Below are positions 22,565-25,281 of a DNA stretch of 25,281 nt, in pieces. The position numbers were made by a program, and so were the translations under genes. The stretch is taken from contig JBKJLF010000796.1 in NCBI GenBank assembly GCA_046597185.1, forward strand, positions 1 through 25,281. The letters are read 5' to 3'. Origin of the DNA: CAMBDR01 sp046597185 (GTDB taxonomy: Bacteria; Pseudomonadota; Gammaproteobacteria; Burkholderiales; Burkholderiaceae_D). The first letter of the stretch is position 1, and every line of letters starts with the position of its first letter. The notes under the pieces were generated by a model. It saw only the letters and a list, made by a program, of their open reading frames with translations, was not told the origin of the DNA and ran no database searches.

Positions 22565-23410
22565 TCAGCGCTGTAAAACCGCAAGCCATGCCGTCTCGTG
22601 TTCGTTCAAATTTTCTGGTGGCGTCATCATCGAACAAGCCAGCGCGCTGCGAATTTCAGGCTCTTCATCTGGGCGCTGGTCATTCAGCAAGGTTTGCAAC
22701 AAGCGGGTGGCCTTATCCAGGCTTTCGCGGTACAGTTCAAAAATCGCGCTCACCGTCACATGCTTGCTCGGGTCATCCAGCCAGCAATCATAATCGGTGG
22801 CAATGCCAATAGTGGCGTAGCAAATTTGCGCTTCGCGCGCCAAAAACGCTTCCGGCACATTGGTCATGCCGACCAAATCGCAACCAGCCTGACGCAAGAA
22901 ATGGCTTTCCGCGCGCGTGCCCAGGCGTGGCCCTTCGACGCAGCCATAAGTGACATTATTATGCAAGGTGAGGCCCAATTTTTGCGCATGACCAGCAATC
23001 CAGTTGGTCAGATTGGTGCTGACCGGATTGGCGGTGGAAACATGAGCGGCCACGCCTTCGCCAAAAAAGCTGGAGGCACGGCGGCCACGGGTCCAATCAA
23101 AATACTGGGTGGGCAAGGCTAAATCGCCGGGAGCGATGTGTTCGCGCAAGCTGCCCACGGCAGAAATGCCAATAATTTGGGTGGCACCGAGCGACTTTAA
23201 GGCGAAAATATTGGCGCGATAATTAATTTCGTGCGGTAAATGATGGCGTTGCGAACCGTGGCGGGTTAAAAACAGGATTTCCTGTTCGCCCAATTTACCC
23301 TTGAGCACGGGGGCCGAAGGCAGGCCAAACGGGGTGGAAATGTCGAAGGTTTGCAAAATTTGCAAATCCTTGAGTTGCGAAACGCCAGTGCCACCGATAA
23401 TTGCTAACAT
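22565..23410 (-). CDS. mtnP: S-methyl-5'-thioadenosine phosphorylase family protein
   Basis: This 281-residue cytoplasmic phosphorylase cleaves adenine from 5'-modified 5'-deoxyadenosines with phosphate. Family blocks: I-I-G-G-T-G at the N-terminus, R-H-G-S-Q-R-H-H-L-P (phosphate/ribose site), N-Y-R-A-N-I-F-A-L-K, V-G-S-L-R-E, E-G-P-R-L, G-M-T-N-V-P-E and T-D-Y-D-C-W. The Asp in the last block favours a 6-amino purine (adenine) over guanine or hypoxanthine. GGAG lies 5-6 bases before the ATG. As the first gene of the ArsS cluster it could remove adenine from the ArsS product, clear 5'-deoxyadenosine, or simply salvage methylthioadenosine. The C-terminal 30 residues are acidic, Pro-containing and variable. 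Confidence 0.92.
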   Translation of the reverse strand: MLAIIGGTGVSQLKDLQILQTFDISTPFGLPSAPVLKGKLGEQEILFLTRHGSQRHHLPHEINYRANIFALKSLGATQIIGISAVGSLREHIAPGDLALPTQYFDWTRGRRASSFFGEGVAAHVSTANPVSTNLTNWIAGHAQKLGLTLHNNVTYGCVEGPRLGTRAESHFLRQAGCDLVGMTNVPEAFLAREAQICYATIGIATDYDCWLDDPSKHVTVSAIFELYRESLDKATRLLQTLLNDQRPDEEPEIRSALACSMMTPPENLNEHETAWLAVLQR

Positions 23411-23634
23411 GTGCTCTCCAAAAAAGCAGGGGATGAAATAAGGTTAAAGGCTCAAGCTGGTAAGCCTGTAAGCCCGAATCAGGCTCCAATTGGCTGTCTG
23501 CCAGCTTGTTTATGTGATCCGAATGATAATTATCGACTATTATAAAGGATGGAGCGGTTTGCTTTGCGAATTACGCAGCCTTGTGTCGTATTTGTACCCG
23601 TCTTTCGAATTTATTTTTTTACTAAGGAAAATAC
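23411..23634. promoter_or_regulatory. Divergent promoter region of mtnP-arsS operon and quinone oxidoreductase
   Basis: This 224-bp gap separates two divergent genes. On the minus strand there is a perfect TATAAT (23544-23539), overlapped on the plus strand by TATTAT (23538-23543); neither has a good -35. Next to them is the 10-bp palindrome GATAATTATC (23525-23534). Read on the minus strand from 23534, 13 of 19 positions match the Fur-box consensus by my count, so metal or iron control is possible but weakly supported. Confidence 0.4.
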
Positions 23635-24729
23635 ATGAAATCCAGTATGCAAGCGATACAAATCAGCGCGCCCGGTCTGCCAACGGTATTGCAACTTTGC
23701 GAGCGCGCACTACCCGTGCCGCAAGCGGGTGAGGTCTTGATCAAAGTCCATGCCGCTGGCGTGAATCGGCCCGATGTGTTGCAGCGCAAAGGCATGTACG
23801 CACCGCCGCCGGGGGCTTCAGACTTGCCGGGGCTGGAAATTGCGGGTGAAATTGTGGCCTTCGGTTCGGCTGAAAGTGCGCTTGAGGGGGCGACTGAGGT
23901 GGCTACTGAGGTGGCTACTGAGGTTGCTACTGAGGTTGCTACTGAGGTTGCGGCAAACGCGGGTCTGGCTTTGGGTGACCAAGTGTGCGCCCTCGTGGCG
24001 GGTGGTGGCTATGCGCAATATTGCATTGCCCCTGTGGGCCAATGTTTGCCTGTGCCGCGTGGCTGGAGCATGCTGGAAGCTGCTTCCTTGCCGGAAACCC
24101 TGTTTACGGTGTGGAGTAATGTGTTTCAGCGTGCGCGTTTGGCGGCGGGCGAGAGTTTATTGGTGCAAGGCGGCAGCTCCGGCATTGGCGTGACCGCGAT
24201 TCAATTGGCGCGCGCCCTCGGGCATCGGGTTTTCGCCACGGCGGGCAGTGCCGATAAATGCCGTGCCTGCGAAGCGCTGGGGGCCGAGCGCGGCATTCAT
24301 TACCGCGATGAAGATTTTTCCGCCGTGGTGAAGGAATTAACCCAGGGGCGCGGTGTCGATGTGATTCTGGATATGGTTGGTGGCGACTATTTGCCGCGTG
24401 AAGTCGACTGCTTGGCCGACGATGGGCGGCTGGTTTTGATTGCGCTGCAACGCGGGGCCAGTGCGCCACTCGATTTGGCCCAGGTATTGCGCCGTCGTTT
24501 AAGCATTACCGGTTCCACCTTGCGCCCACGCGATGTGGCCTTTAAGACCGCAATTGCCAAGGAATTGCTGGAACAGGTTTGGCCTTTGTTGGAAAACGGA
24601 CAAATCAAACCCGTGCTTTTCCAGATCTTCCCTTTGGAGCAAGCGGCGGCGGCGCATGCGTTGATGGAGACAAGTAAACATATTGGTAAGATTATGTTGC
24701 AGATATTGCCAAGGGAGGATGCGCATTGA
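23635..24729 (+). CDS. NAD(P)H quinone oxidoreductase, PIG3-type, with repeat insertion
   Basis: This 364-residue zinc-free medium-chain reductase reduces quinones or similar electrophiles with NAD(P)H. It shows the PIG3-type G-V-N-R-P-D-V-L-Q-R-K-G block (about 41-52), L-V-A-G-G-G-Y-A-Q-Y (about 121-130), the nucleotide loop Q-G-G-S-S-G-I-G (about 180-187) and I-T-G-S-T-L-R-P-R near the C-terminus. Relatives are about 325-335 residues; the excess is explained by an insertion at about 80-110 holding five T-E-V-A units from a 12-nt repeat. The insert falls in a loop between I-V-A-F-G and L-G-D-Q-V, so the enzyme may still work. AAGGAAAA precedes the ATG. Its last codons and stop start a second 12-nt array. 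Confidence 0.92.
   Translation: MKSSMQAIQISAPGLPTVLQLCERALPVPQAGEVLIKVHAAGVNRPDVLQRKGMYAPPPGASDLPGLEIAGEIVAFGSAESALEGATEVATEVATEVATEVATEVAANAGLALGDQVCALVAGGGYAQYCIAPVGQCLPVPRGWSMLEAASLPETLFTVWSNVFQRARLAAGESLLVQGGSSGIGVTAIQLARALGHRVFATAGSADKCRACEALGAERGIHYRDEDFSAVVKELTQGRGVDVILDMVGGDYLPREVDCLADDGRLVLIALQRGASAPLDLAQVLRRRLSITGSTLRPRDVAFKTAIAKELLEQVWPLLENGQIKPVLFQIFPLEQAAAAHALMETSKHIGKIMLQILPREDAH
23893..23952 (+). repeat. 12-nt in-frame tandem repeat inside quinone oxidoreductase (x5)
   Basis: Five head-to-tail units of ACTGAGGTNGCN encode Thr-Glu-Val-Ala five times (residues 87-106). Two units read GTG at the third codon and three read GTT, so the array has been copied at least in part recently. 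The unit keeps the frame. Confidence 0.95.
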
Positions 24730-24769
24730 GTTTCGCATTGAGTTTCGCATTGAGTTTCGCATTGAGTTT
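24722..24769 (+). repeat. 12-nt tandem array across quinone oxidoreductase stop codon (x4)
   Basis: Four perfect copies of CGCATTGAGTTT run from 24722 to 24769. The first copy contains the last His codon and the TGA stop at 24727-24729. Because the unit is 12 nt, the stop is repeated in the same frame in every copy. No terminator is seen in the 56-bp gap to the convergent TetR gene. Confidence 0.95.
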
Positions 24770-24785
24770 AATGAATTGGCAAGGA

Positions 24786-25281
24786 CTAACCTGGCTTGTT
24801 TGCAGCCGCTTTTTCTTTCCAGCTCGCTGCACCCAACAACACAATTTGCAACTGCTGCACAAAATTTTCCGTCATCTCGTGTTCCAGCAAGGGTTGCTCC
24901 GGCGGTAGATCCAAAATATCAATCGCGGCGGCCAGCATACTCGTCACAATCAAACCACACACCATTTGCAAGCGTATGGTGGGCAAGGCCTGATATAAAC
25001 CCAGGCGGCGAAAGTCTTGCGCCATTTCGTTGGTGAAATGGGTAATGTCGGTGCGAATGGCCAAGCGTAATAAACGGCTGCCGCCAGAGCGCTCGCCCGA
25101 AATAAATAAAAATTGCAGCCGGTTTTGCTTGACATAAGCCTGATACACCAGCACCGAGCGCCGCACCATATCACTTAGGCTCACGCCCGCCTGACGTGCT
25201 TCGCGCAGCAGGCGGCGCAGGGTGATGCCAGCCTCTTCCACCAGAGCCAACCCTAATTCATCGGTATTGCGAAAATGGCGG
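24786..25281 (-). CDS. TetR-family regulator, FabR-like, 5' end cut by window edge
   Basis: About 165 C-terminal residues are visible, and the frame stays open to the window edge. The first visible residues, R-H-F-R-N-T-D-E-L-G, are the end of the recognition helix and following helix typical of TetR regulators, and closely resemble E. coli FabR (F-Y-R-H-F-R-D-V-D-E-L-G) as I recall it. The G-E-R-S-G-G block near the middle matches the L-R-E-R-S-G region of FabR. FabR represses unsaturated fatty acid synthesis genes; whether this one does so cannot be told. It converges on the quinone oxidoreductase gene. The tail is Lys/Ala-rich. Confidence 0.85.
   Translation of the reverse strand, partial: RHFRNTDELGLALVEEAGITLRRLLREARQAGVSLSDMVRRSVLVYQAYVKQNRLQFLFISGERSGGSRLLRLAIRTDITHFTNEMAQDFRRLGLYQALPTIRLQMVCGLIVTSMLAAAIDILDLPPEQPLLEHEMTENFVQQLQIVLLGAASWKEKAAANKPG

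Overview
The window looks like a chromosomal segment of a betaproteobacterium, most likely Burkholderiales and perhaps near Oxalobacteraceae. The basis is moderate GC with mixed wobble bases, the style of the proteins (DUF4331 with an ECF sigma/RskA pair, a BMP-type purine transporter, a FabR-like TetR), and dense gene packing. This placement is inference. No rRNA, tRNA, CRISPR array, insertion sequence or prophage gene was seen.

Layout. (1) 1-4225: a minus-strand lipoprotein runs off the left edge; a minus-strand DUF4331/lipoprotein operon ends in a strong intrinsic terminator; divergent from it is an ECF sigma factor with an overlapping RskA-type anti-sigma factor. (2) 4389-6681: a YnbA-like CDP-alcohol phosphatidyltransferase, tail to tail with an orphan sensor histidine kinase. 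(3) 6682-7525: mostly non-coding, with one small membrane or secreted ORF. (4) 7526-13811: a plus-strand purine module of 5-hydroxyisourate hydrolase, a nucleoside/purine-type ABC transporter (ATPase and two permeases, no binding protein) and a LysR regulator, followed by a fatty-acid hydroxylase/sterol desaturase-type membrane enzyme. (5) 13978-14624: a VapBC toxin-antitoxin pair. (6) 14656-16350: an M14 zinc carboxypeptidase on the minus strand. (7) 16543-23410: a six-gene minus-strand cluster of MTA-type phosphorylase, ArsS-type radical SAM protein, TVP38/VTT-FAD disulfide oxidoreductase fusion, two glycosyltransferase-like proteins of the arsenosugar/rSAM-associated families, and a MOFRL-type glycerate kinase. 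(8) 23635-25281: a PIG3-type quinone oxidoreductase, convergent with a partial FabR-like TetR regulator.

The most interesting system is region 7. ArsS is known to join dimethylarsenite to the 5'-deoxyadenosyl group of SAM. A phosphorylase for 5'-modified 5'-deoxyadenosines as first gene, and two sugar-transfer proteins behind it, suggest a route to an arsenosugar-like product. No arsenic methyltransferase (ArsM), ArsR or ArsC lies in the window, so arsenic as substrate is inferred from family only.

The second theme is structural. The window carries many short tandem repeats (9, 12, 13 and 19 nt units) placed at gene ends. Arrays cross or directly follow the stop codons of the anti-sigma, fatty-acid hydroxylase, arsS and quinone oxidoreductase genes, and another array multiplies the start codon of the CDP-alcohol phosphatidyltransferase gene. 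Units lying wholly inside reading frames are multiples of three, while 13- and 19-nt units occur only at or after stop codons. This pattern fits recurrent slipped-strand duplication filtered by selection on the reading frame.
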